Assembly (NCBI GenBank): GCA_020073345.1
Contig: JAIQFI010000045.1
Location: forward strand, 1 to 50,926
Source: Terriglobia bacterium
GTDB taxonomy: Bacteria; Acidobacteriota; Terriglobia; Bryobacterales; Bryobacteraceae
Length of the DNA stretch: 50,926 bases
Reading direction: 5' to 3'
Both the position numbers and the translations under genes were made by a program. The notes beneath the pieces were generated by a model. It was given only the letters and a program-made list of their open reading frames with translations, did no database searches and was not told the origin of the DNA. Below are positions 43,846 to 50,926 of the stretch, in pieces. The stretch's first letter is position 1; each line of letters begins with the position of its first letter.

Positions 43846-44154
43846 CTGATTGAACGGATTGAGCAATCCATAGCCCATCGCGGGTCAGCGACTCATTCCG
43901 CTCTGCGTCTGACAAGAGGAAGGATCTATAGGTGAGGTCACTTTCCAGCGCTTGTAATGAAAAGCTTCTTTAGTAATCGTGAATGCGCTGAATAACGCAA
44001 TCGAATGCGGGTGAGCGCGAGGTCACCCAGTTTGTCCTCTCGCGCAGTCTCTTGGGCACGCCGATCCGGTCCGGAAGTGGCGCGACGCTCCAGAGGGCAA
44101 GCTAAGAGTACCGGAATCTTTCATGTTGGTGCGCCCGAGTCTTTTCGCCAAGCG

Positions 44155-44586
44155 CTACATATACCGGAACGCCTCCGATTGCGGCGCGAAGGTAATCCCG
44201 ATGTCCTTTTCGCGGCTGATTGCCAGGTTGGGCGTCTTGCTCAGGTCGACTTCTGTCGACTTCAGAAGTTCTCCGGGGTCCACGGCGACTTCGACCAGAG
44301 CCTTCGTCGAGTCCACCTGGACGTCAACGCCATCCGCTCTTGAAAGCCGCAGGTCCGTTCGAACATGAGACTTCCGAAATACCTCTCGGCCGTTGACGCG
44401 AATGGTCACGATATCATCGGTGAATCCGTCGTGAAGTGCAATGTGAAGGGTGTGCATGGATTGATTCCCAGAGGTGGTGCTTTCCGGCTCCCTGCCGGAA
44501 AACGAAGAGGCGGGCCGGCTTCCCGAAGTATGGCAAGCCAGCCCGCTCAAAACGAACAGCAACGCAAGACTGCGTGCAGCAGCCAC
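44155..44586 (-). CDS. small exported (putative lipo-) protein
   Basis: 143 aa from GTG 44586, 9 bases after the stop of the metalloprotease, so the two are probably one transcript. The N-terminus RSLALLFVLSGLAC is a signal sequence ending in Cys, though GLAC is a poor lipobox. After a Ser-rich linker comes a compact beta domain: HTLHIALHDGFTDDIVTIRV, then NGREVFRKSHV and VEVAVDPGELLKST. It looks like a small immunoglobulin-like or carbohydrate-binding sandwich. Function unknown; it may be an inhibitor or surface partner of the protease. Confidence 0.65.
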   Translation of the reverse strand: MAAARSLALLFVLSGLACHTSGSRPASSFSGREPESTTSGNQSMHTLHIALHDGFTDDIVTIRVNGREVFRKSHVRTDLRLSRADGVDVQVDSTKALVEVAVDPGELLKSTEVDLSKTPNLAISREKDIGITFAPQSEAFRYM

Positions 44587-44595
44587 TCTTACATC

Positions 44596-46716
44596 TTAAT
44601 GCGCGCCCACCTTGGCCTTGCGCGAAGCACCGATGTTGTGGGCCATCTTCGTGACTTCGCTGGCGCCTTGCTCGTCTCCGGCCGTCCGTTTGGCCGTAAC
44701 CAGGCGATCCAAGCACTGGCCCTTGGTGATATCGTCAACCGGGCTTTGAGCGGCGGCGGCGTTCGTCAACAGTTTCGTGGCCTGCGCGAGGTTCGCTGGC
44801 CGAACTGTACAGCGTTTGGGGTTGCTATCATCCACCGCTTTATAAGTGCGCGCCGCATTTATACCATGCACCAGTCGCACGTAGTCAGCCAGCGGATGAT
44901 CGGCGTGCTTATCCAGCGCCTTCTCGAACGCCGCGTTGCCCCGGCGGAGCGACTCAGAATCAGAACCCAGCAGATAGAACAGTGCACCCTGCTCCTGCCC
45001 CATCAGCAGATCGGCCATTTCCTGATCCTGCGCCGTGACCGGATACTTCACGCACACGTTCAAGACATTCGAAAGCACGCGGGATCCATCCAGGGCGTTG
45101 TAAACCGCTCGTATCTGGTAAGTGCCGGGCTGATCGAAGTACAGCCCTCCCTTTCCATAGCCAATATAGGCGCTGTCCTGGATCACTGAGCCTTGCGCCA
45201 GGTTGCGCTCTGTTCCAGCCATCAGATGATCGATGTACGGGTCGTATGCCACCACGCGCCCGTTCGGCTTCGCGATCACTATATTGGTCAGCATCATGTT
45301 GGGATGCAGATACGGATGTACGGTGCTGCCGCGCCGGTCGGTGCCCTCCAGGCCGAACCGTACAACTACCGGTTCTCCCAAAGCGAAGCCAGTGGAGGCA
45401 GCGAAGATCTCCAACTGAAGCCCTGACTGATCCGAGATCGGGTCCGCCATGATTTCGGGATTCACTTCTCCCGCGCCGGAAATAAATGGATTGCCGCCCA
45501 TGATGACGTTGTTACGGAAGGCATGGCGCAGATGTACAAGCTCCCCGGTGTCGAATTGGAACGGAAATGCCGACCAGAAGGCAGGTTCTCCGCCGAGCGG
45601 ATAGCGCCACGGATAGTTCATCCAGGAGAGTGACGTGGGGCGGTCAACTGCGGGTGGAGTCGCAAACGACTTTTGCCAAGAGTGCAGGAGGTTGAAACAG
45701 TGCCCTAACTCATGGACATAAGTCTGCAACTGGACTCGGAGTTGCTGCGGTGTAACGCCACCCAGGCCGCGATGGAAGACTGCGCAGCCCTGGCGCTGGG
45801 GACCGAGCTGATCGAACATGATGCCCAGCAGGCCCGGTCCCAGATCGTGATTCTGGCACACGGCTTGCCACACGGTCCACTGTGGAACGTTACGGAAAAC
45901 GCTAAAATGCCGGGTCATCGAATCGTGGAGTTCGGCATCGGACCAACTGGCTCCCGCGTGCGCCTCGGCAATGTTGATCACGTCGGATCCCGAAGTCGGA
46001 ATCATCTCAATGCCTGCTTCGGCATAAGCCGATACGACACTGAGGTTCCGCGCGGGCCCCCCGGAGGGAAGCAATCCAGTATTGTAGTTCGCGAACACGG
46101 GGGTAGTCACGTCGGAAACCCGGTCGGTTTCCAACCTGACCGTTCGGAAGTAGCGAGACTCGAACGAGCAATTGTAGGTCGCGCCGGGCGCACCCGCGGT
46201 GGTGAAGAAGCGGACCTCGGCCGGAGCAGGTGGCTGCAGCAGCGATCGCCGTTGAATGGTCACCTGAACCACGGGAGCACCGGCGCTAAATGTATAAGAA
46301 CCTAGGCCCCGGATAGTTACCTGAGTCGCGGTCACTGCTATCGCGGGAGTGCCAACGATGAAGGAACCAACGTAGTTGAGCGTGCCTCCGGAAAACGAAT
46401 AGAAGTCCCCGCTGACCCGATTCTGTGGCCGCACACCGTCCACATCGACTCGTAACTCCAATTGGAATGATCCCACCGAGCCCCGGTACCGCCCGCTTAC
46501 CGCTCGCTTGGGCAGAGGTAGGGGAATGGGAATCGGGATTAACGGCGCTGGTCCCACTGCAGGTATGCTCACAGCGGCAGTCGGCTCCTGCGCTGCAATC
46601 TGCTCGCTCTCCTCTCGATTCAGCGCGTTAAGAGCTGCAATATCGTCCACGGACAATTCGGCAAAGTCACCGACGAGCCCGTTAAGTTCTCCCGAGGTGG
46701 GGTCTTGATGATTCAT
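44596..46716 (-). CDS. metzincin-like zinc metalloprotease, 706 aa
   Basis: A good AAGGAG lies before the ATG at 46716. The zinc site is YVHELGHCFNLLHSW: HExxH at residues 335-339 and a third His at 345, with Asn where most metzincins have Gly. SLSWMNYP is a plausible Met-turn. Upstream lies a beta-rich region (about 75-200), downstream an immunoglobulin-like region with FDQPGTYQIRAVYNALDGS, and a helical C-terminus. No signal peptide: the N-terminus is acidic (GELNGLVGDFAELSVDDIAALNALN) followed by a Pro/Ile/Leu run, so any export must be leader-independent or use an unknown tag. Followed by a small exported protein. Confidence 0.8.
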   Translation of the reverse strand: MNHQDPTSGELNGLVGDFAELSVDDIAALNALNREESEQIAAQEPTAAVSIPAVGPAPLIPIPIPLPLPKRAVSGRYRGSVGSFQLELRVDVDGVRPQNRVSGDFYSFSGGTLNYVGSFIVGTPAIAVTATQVTIRGLGSYTFSAGAPVVQVTIQRRSLLQPPAPAEVRFFTTAGAPGATYNCSFESRYFRTVRLETDRVSDVTTPVFANYNTGLLPSGGPARNLSVVSAYAEAGIEMIPTSGSDVINIAEAHAGASWSDAELHDSMTRHFSVFRNVPQWTVWQAVCQNHDLGPGLLGIMFDQLGPQRQGCAVFHRGLGGVTPQQLRVQLQTYVHELGHCFNLLHSWQKSFATPPAVDRPTSLSWMNYPWRYPLGGEPAFWSAFPFQFDTGELVHLRHAFRNNVIMGGNPFISGAGEVNPEIMADPISDQSGLQLEIFAASTGFALGEPVVVRFGLEGTDRRGSTVHPYLHPNMMLTNIVIAKPNGRVVAYDPYIDHLMAGTERNLAQGSVIQDSAYIGYGKGGLYFDQPGTYQIRAVYNALDGSRVLSNVLNVCVKYPVTAQDQEMADLLMGQEQGALFYLLGSDSESLRRGNAAFEKALDKHADHPLADYVRLVHGINAARTYKAVDDSNPKRCTVRPANLAQATKLLTNAAAAQSPVDDITKGQCLDRLVTAKRTAGDEQGASEVTKMAHNIGASRKAKVGAH

Positions 46717-47032
46717 GAGGAACTCCTTCTATTCGGATCGGGTCGAGTATACTCCGATGAATTCTTGAGACAACTAGTACTAGTGCTAGGTTTGGTCGAT
46801 CAAGAACGGCTTTCCCCTGGAAGACTGGAATCTCAGTATCCACGCGGGGATGCTACCCCGCCCCGACCGTCTTGCTGCGTGAAAGAAACCTCGGCTTCGA
46901 TTCAGGAAGTCTTACTGAGCTTTCCTCAGCAAATCCGTCAGGTCCTGTTTACCGGCAAACCGGAAGATTAGGAGCTCCCGGCAGCGGCTCCAAAGTGTTC
47001 CCTTTGGCCACGCGACCCGAACGTTGCCGTTA
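46717..47032. other. intergenic, no supported gene
   Basis: Upstream region of the metalloprotease, with its ribosome site at about 46725-46730. CTAGTACTAGTGCTAG (46774-46789) is a small near-palindrome. Nothing else is recognisable. Confidence 0.35.
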
Positions 47033-48316
47033 TCATTCGACGAATGAAACGGATCGAGGCGTGACGAAACCGCCACAAACACCTTTTGGCACTGCAGCAG
47101 CTTGGTCGGGATGGTCCCGATAGGACGTAATAACGGAAACTATTTCGAGGCGACGTTTGCGGCAAAGTTCCGGTTTGCCCGTTTGCCCACATACCGGGAC
47201 TTGACCGGCTATTTCCTCAACCCCGCCGCCCAGTTCAGCACTACCGTGAATGGCGGTCACGTTGAAGTCGGAGGCGACATACACAAGCGCCTTACCGTCG
47301 CCCAGCCATATGGGTCCAGTGCCCGCACCGCGCGAAATCATCCACTTGCCACCCTCGGAAGCACCGCCGGCCAAGGAGGGCGAGAACGGTCGGACGTAAA
47401 TCTCATCGCGGCCGGATTCGTTGGAATTGTACGCGATCCAGCGGGAGTCCGGAGAAAAGCGAGCGAAGCGCTCCTGAAACTCCGTGCGAAGGAACGGCTT
47501 GGGCTCGCCCGCTTTCGAACCGTTCGCATCGAGGGGTAGCACCCACACGTCGCTACCGGTCTTGGGCTCCTGCGCGGAGTAAAGCAAAAATCGCCCGTCG
47601 TGCGACCAGCTTGACGGTAATTTGTTGTCGGGAGACTTCAGAAGTAGCTCTTCCTCCTTCGCGCCGCTGGCGAGCTTCCGGTACAGGTTGAAGACGCCGC
47701 CGTCCCGGTCCGAGGCGAAAATGATCTGCGTTCCATCTGGAGACCAGACCGGATTTAGGGAACGGCACCGCCCGAAAGTGAACCGCGTGGTGACGTTGCG
47801 TTTCAGATCCACCAGCCACAAATCCCCGTCCGCGCGCGTCACCATTGCGTACATTTGGTCGGGTGAAAGAGCCACAAAGGTGTAGAGGCCTGGATCGCCT
47901 ACTGAGCCGAGGCGTTTCCCCTGCCGGTCAAGCCAAGTGAGCTGGCTCACGGCCTGGCTAGCCCCGGTGCGGTAAACCAAAACGCCGTTCGCCGAGACGG
48001 AGAAAAACGCGAAGTTCAAGAAGGTGCCAAGCTGCTCCGCCACAGGGACTGCCTCGCCGGCTAGCTCCAGCTTCCGATTGTCAAAGGGTTGCTCCATGAG
48101 TGTCCCCTCGCGCATGAATAGCAGTCGACCAGGCGCCGAGCCGGAAGGAGGCACGTAGGCTCCTCCGGAGGGCGTGGCCAGCAGTCGTTGCGTGCTCTGT
48201 TCTTCAGGTTTGACGTCAATAGACCCGACGTAGATACCGGCATTAGCTGATGCCGAAAAGCGGTGATACACGAAATGCTTGCCATCGGGAAGAAATGTCG
48301 GGAAGGAATGATACCG
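47033..48316 (-). pseudogene. PD40/TolB propeller fragment of a kinase-type protein
   Basis: The frame opens after a TAG at 48317 with FPTFLPDGKHFVYHR and runs through propeller blades (VALSPDQMYAMV, NPVWSPDGTQIIFASDRDGG, FSPDSRWIAYNSNESGRDEI). It has no kinase domain or membrane helix in front, so it is truncated at its 5' end; an internal start is possible but no ribosome site supports one. Near the 3' end the frame reads AIHGSAELGG, but the adjacent frame gives FTVVLNWAAGLRK and a stop, the family ending. So a frameshift and small deletion also damaged the C-terminus. Confidence 0.75.
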
Positions 48317-48321
48317 CTAGA

Positions 48322-48509
48322 GGTATCGACGAGTATCTTCCTCCGGCAATTAGCACCTTGCCGTTGGGTAGTAGCGTGGCGGTGTGTCCAACTCGTGGCG
48401 TAGTAATGTTGCCGGTAGCGATGAACGTGCCAGGAGTTTGCGCCATCACCACTGCGGTGGGGCCGGCTACTAGGAAGAATAGGAACGGCAGAACAAAAAC
48501 AGCTTTCAT
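48322..48509 (-). pseudogene. truncated Kelch-repeat exported protein
   Basis: From the ATG at 48509 a signal peptide (VFVLPFLFFLVAGPTAVVMAQ) leads to FIATGNITTPRVGHTATLL, then PNGKVLIAGG, one canonical Kelch blade. Immediately after GGRYSS the sequence joins the propeller fragment of the neighbouring pseudogene. Normally six or seven such blades would follow. The open frame continues to 48243 but out of register with both families. A deletion that fused two beta-propeller genes explains the joint at about 48320. Confidence 0.7.
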
Positions 48510-48923
48510 GGTCTCGCCTCCCGATATCACTGTACGCCTGACCGCGTTGCTCGGGCGGCTGAGGTAGGTCAAGCGCACCGGGACGGCTGGTCCGAGTGCA
48601 ACGCCGCTCCGCATTCGCACGTTCACTACGTTCAGGTCCAGATAATATGTGTTCCTTCTAGATACTGTCCGTTAATACCCGATATCGGTCCACTTCCGGA
48701 AGCCGACTTCCCATTACCAATCCGGCCAACTTCCTCGTCGTTTGGTTTTAATCGAGCGATGGCTGGCGTCTATAAATCCCGGGCTGCACTTCCATTAGCA
48801 TTGTTTATGGAAGGATGGCCGACCAAACGGGAGTTATCCAGCCAACACGTTTCCAATGAGGATGTTAACGGAACTTCCGGCTACTATCGGCGACAGCGTT
48901 CCCTTGAGAATTAGGGGAGGTTG
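48510..48923. other. intergenic, no supported gene
   Basis: Upstream region of the Kelch remnant and downstream region of the glycosyltransferase. I see no coherent frame, RNA or clear terminator. Confidence 0.35.
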
Positions 48924-50159
48924 TCAATCGTCGAGGTCTCCTTTCGCATCTGTCCGCATTCCCGGCCGCCGTAGACCGCTGGTTGCGAAATCGATTGTTT
49001 CCAGGCCCTTCTCATACGCTCCGTACAACTGCTCAAACACACTGCTCCAGGTTTTCGAACGGCCGAATTCGCGGGCTGCGGCACCCATCTCTCGACGCAC
49101 ATCTTCCCTCTTCATCAAGTGGAGGACACTCTGAGTGACGGAATCTAAGTCTCCCGCACGAAATCCCGAAACGCCATGCTGCACGCCGACATGCATGCCA
49201 GTCTCCTCACTAACCACCACTGGAACGCCCGAAGCCATTGCTTCAAGCAGCACAAGACCGAATGTGTCTGTCCGCGAAGGAAACACAAAGGCATCCATAT
49301 TGGCGAATGATTCCGCGAGCGCATCTCCGCGAAGAGTTCCTGTGAATTCGCCAGACTGAAGGTTCTCCCGGAGCCACTCCTTCTCGCTGCCATCCCCGAC
49401 CAGCAGGAACTTGAAATCATGTTGACCAGCGGCTAGTAAGTTTTGCTCCAATTTGACCAGGAAACGCACACTCTTCTCAGGCGTGAGGCGGCCTACATAC
49501 CCGATGCAAAAAGAATCGGTTCGCCGACTGCGCCGGCTGGGCGAATAGAACTCCGGATCCACTCCGTGCGCCATGAGGAAAGCCGGTCTGTGGGTTCGCT
49601 CTTCGAGCAGGCGAACCATTGTTCCGTTCGGAGCCAAAAGGAACCGGGCTAGTCCGTAAAAGCTGACGCAGGCCCGCAAGCTCTGTCGTTCAGCCGTGTT
49701 GGAAATGCGCTTCCGCCAGGGTTCCGGAAGAAAGTGAAAGAGCCTCTCCAAACGTCGAGCGGCGTACTCATGCAGGTTGGTATGCCACGATGCGACCAGC
49801 GGAATCCGAAGGGAGTGGGCGACCCAAAAACCCAGGATCCCCATATCCCCGGGCCCCGTGATGTGCACCAGATCCGGATCAAAGAGGCGGAGTTGATCAG
49901 TTACCCAGCTCTTATACCGGCTTAGCAAGGGGTCACAGTACAGAGCATGGTCCACCGGGAACGCCGTCAGACCTCTTTTCAGCTCCAATGTCGTGACAGA
50001 TTCGTCGTGGATGGCGCGCGTCTCTACGCCGCTGTGAACGCAAAAGAACGGAAGCTTTTGGCGTTGAGCAAATGCAACGAACTCCCGGCTCAGCGTGGCT
50101 ACCCCGTTCGCCTCGCGGAATGAATCGGTGAAGAAAGCAACGCGGAGCGGGAGCGTCAA
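48924..50159 (-). CDS. GT4-family glycosyltransferase
   Basis: 411 aa from a TTG at 50159, with GAGG about 7 bases upstream. The GT-B fold is clear: N-terminal VAFFTDSFREANGVATLSR, HITGPGDMGILGFWVA and VASWHTNLHEYAARR; C-terminal IGYVGRLTPEKSVRFLV, FLLVGDGSEKEWL and FPSRTDTFGLVLLEAMASGV with the Ex7E-like nucleotide-sugar site. It most resembles GT4 enzymes that transfer hexose to diacylglycerol or phosphatidyl-inositol, but the acceptor is not readable. Cytoplasmic or membrane-associated. Stands alone; downstream a short gap leads to pseudogenes. Confidence 0.92.
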   Translation of the reverse strand: MTLPLRVAFFTDSFREANGVATLSREFVAFAQRQKLPFFCVHSGVETRAIHDESVTTLELKRGLTAFPVDHALYCDPLLSRYKSWVTDQLRLFDPDLVHITGPGDMGILGFWVAHSLRIPLVASWHTNLHEYAARRLERLFHFLPEPWRKRISNTAERQSLRACVSFYGLARFLLAPNGTMVRLLEERTHRPAFLMAHGVDPEFYSPSRRSRRTDSFCIGYVGRLTPEKSVRFLVKLEQNLLAAGQHDFKFLLVGDGSEKEWLRENLQSGEFTGTLRGDALAESFANMDAFVFPSRTDTFGLVLLEAMASGVPVVVSEETGMHVGVQHGVSGFRAGDLDSVTQSVLHLMKREDVRREMGAAAREFGRSKTWSSVFEQLYGAYEKGLETIDFATSGLRRPGMRTDAKGDLDD

Positions 50160-50329
50160 TGCGAAGCCTCGGGCCGCAAGCGAATGAGCAAATTGTCCTC
50201 GAAGTCAGACGCGGAGTCTGGGCTGGTCTGTCACCTTGACTAACTCTATCAGCAGCTTCGAGTCCATTTGGTTTGGATACATTAGTGGGGAGATCGTGGA
50301 CCATTGGATTTCTTGGTGGCGCCGCCGAA

Positions 50330-50527
50330 CTAGAAGCCGGACATGACAAGGGCGGCATCCGATAGGCGTTCCGGCACTGGCTTTCCAAGAGTCACCATGA
50401 CCAGTACAGCGCCGATTAAGCCCATGGCCAACAGGCCACTAGTGTTGTTCTGGTCAGAAAAGAATGTTCCGAATACCTTTGAAAAAAGACTGCGATTGTT
50501 CCATCGTTCGGCTGGGCTATCGCCCAT
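50330..50527 (-). CDS. small membrane protein, 65 aa
   Basis: A short frame from the ATG at 50527 with GGAGC about 9 bases upstream. A polar N-terminus (NRSLFSKVFGTFFSDQNN) precedes one membrane helix, LLAMGLIGAVLVMVTLG, and a short tail with VPERLSDAALVM. Nothing in it is recognisable beyond this. It lies 170 bases upstream of the glycosyltransferase on the same strand. I regard it as probably real. Confidence 0.5.
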   Translation of the reverse strand: MGDSPAERWNNRSLFSKVFGTFFSDQNNTSGLLAMGLIGAVLVMVTLGKPVPERLSDAALVMSGF

Positions 50528-50533
50528 AGAGAA

Positions 50534-50683
50534 CTAGCTCCTGCATATTCCCAAACCGTGATCGGAGATCCTGGCTTCCATCGCTGACGTCATCCGCAAG
50601 CTGGAATGGATCCGGCAGAAATTATAGTACGCGAAATGCAGAGCCAGCGCTGAATGCAGGTTCTCCCACTTTTCGAGAAGGCG
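50534..50683 (-). mobile_element. C-terminal fragment of a DDE-type transposase (IS1-like)
   Basis: The frame reads RLLEKWENLHSALALHF, then AYYNFCRIHSSLRMTSAMEA, typical of the end of an IS transposase with the conserved YNF.RIH..LR..PAM pattern. I associate it with IS1-like elements of Acidobacteria by memory. Only about 50 codons remain and it directly follows a kinase fragment. No terminal inverted repeats found. Confidence 0.65.
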
Positions 50684-50692
50684 TGGGTGAGT

Positions 50693-50849
50693 GGCGTGAG
50701 CTTCGCGCTCGAAAACGCTAGCTGAACTCGGTCTTGGAAACCTTGATGGCCACCATGCGATCAAGGCGCGTGTCGCGGGCGCGATAGACCGCACCCATGC
50801 CGCTTTCGCCGACGGGCGCAAGGATTTCGTACGGTTGGTCTGCGCTCAT
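50693..50849 (-). pseudogene. serine/threonine kinase N-lobe fragment, frameshifted
   Basis: From the ATG at 50849 the frame reads [43 protein letters not shown] and then TAG at 50718-50720. The next frame continues VFEREAHA, the expected following residues (FEREARA in relatives), after which transposase sequence begins. So a frameshift and a recombination with a transposon fragment destroyed the gene. Confidence 0.7.
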
Positions 50850-50926
50850 GTATACGGCCTTGGTTGGAGTGAAAAGACTCCGGGCCAGGATGGAATGCGC
50901 TACGCTCTCTTCCCATTTACTACTGC

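Noticed and set aside
1-50926. CRISPR array or rRNA genes
   Set aside because: No regularly spaced repeats of 25-40 bases and no rRNA-like sequence were seen.

Overview
The window reads as a chromosomal segment of a soil Acidobacteriota, most likely a Bryobacterales/Solibacter-like bacterium. The basis is family content rather than any marker gene: a TIGR03435-type protein, serine/threonine kinases fused to PD40/TolB-like propellers, a PQQ-type propeller dehydrogenase, PepSY proteins and many broken copies of these families. GC content is high, and GTG/TTG starts and 4-nt overlapping gene junctions are common.

Layout. 0.2-6.6 kb: minus-strand metabolic and membrane genes (hypothetical, a PepSY protein split in two, a secreted PQQ-propeller protein, a secreted amidohydrolase). 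7.0-13.1 kb: kinase tail remnant, a Cys-tailed hypothetical, a pentapeptide-repeat membrane protein, a stand-alone 5'-3' exonuclease and a coupled two-gene module of unknown function. 13.3-15.3 kb: mobile-element scar, with a tRNA-Tyr-like 3' fragment, a serine recombinase, the 3' half of tRNA-Gly(CCC), short direct repeats and a tyrosine-integrase C-terminus interrupted by an amber codon.

15.4-28.3 kb: a compact 12-gene locus that I consider the most interesting part. A six-gene minus-strand operon (two adjacent B12-type radical SAM enzymes, two GNAT-like acyltransferases, a GH3-family acyl-adenylate/amide synthetase, a third radical SAM enzyme) diverges from a five-gene plus-strand operon (AurF/ferritin-like diiron enzyme, fatty-acid desaturase, membrane-anchored left-handed beta-helix protein, SnoaL/NTF2-like protein, PAP2 phosphatase). 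A second desaturase converges on the minus operon. Nearly all junctions overlap or are within a few bases. No PKS, NRPS or carrier protein is present. I infer a lipid- or acylamide-modifying pathway. Two related 30-bp palindromes, resembling TetR-type operators, sit just outside each end of the locus.

28.4-35.2 kb: pseudogene-rich stretch (alpha/beta-hydrolase, kinase and PQQ-enzyme remnants) around three intact genes: TIGR03435, a PD40 kinase and a small SET-domain protein. 35.4-46.7 kb: a conserved hypothetical, a large secreted modular glycosidase-like gene broken by one frameshift, two coupled small genes, a NarL-type two-component system and a metzincin-like protease with a small exported protein. 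47.0-50.9 kb: a truncated propeller joined to a truncated Kelch gene, a GT4 glycosyltransferase, a small membrane protein, and a kinase N-lobe fragment joined to a transposase tail.
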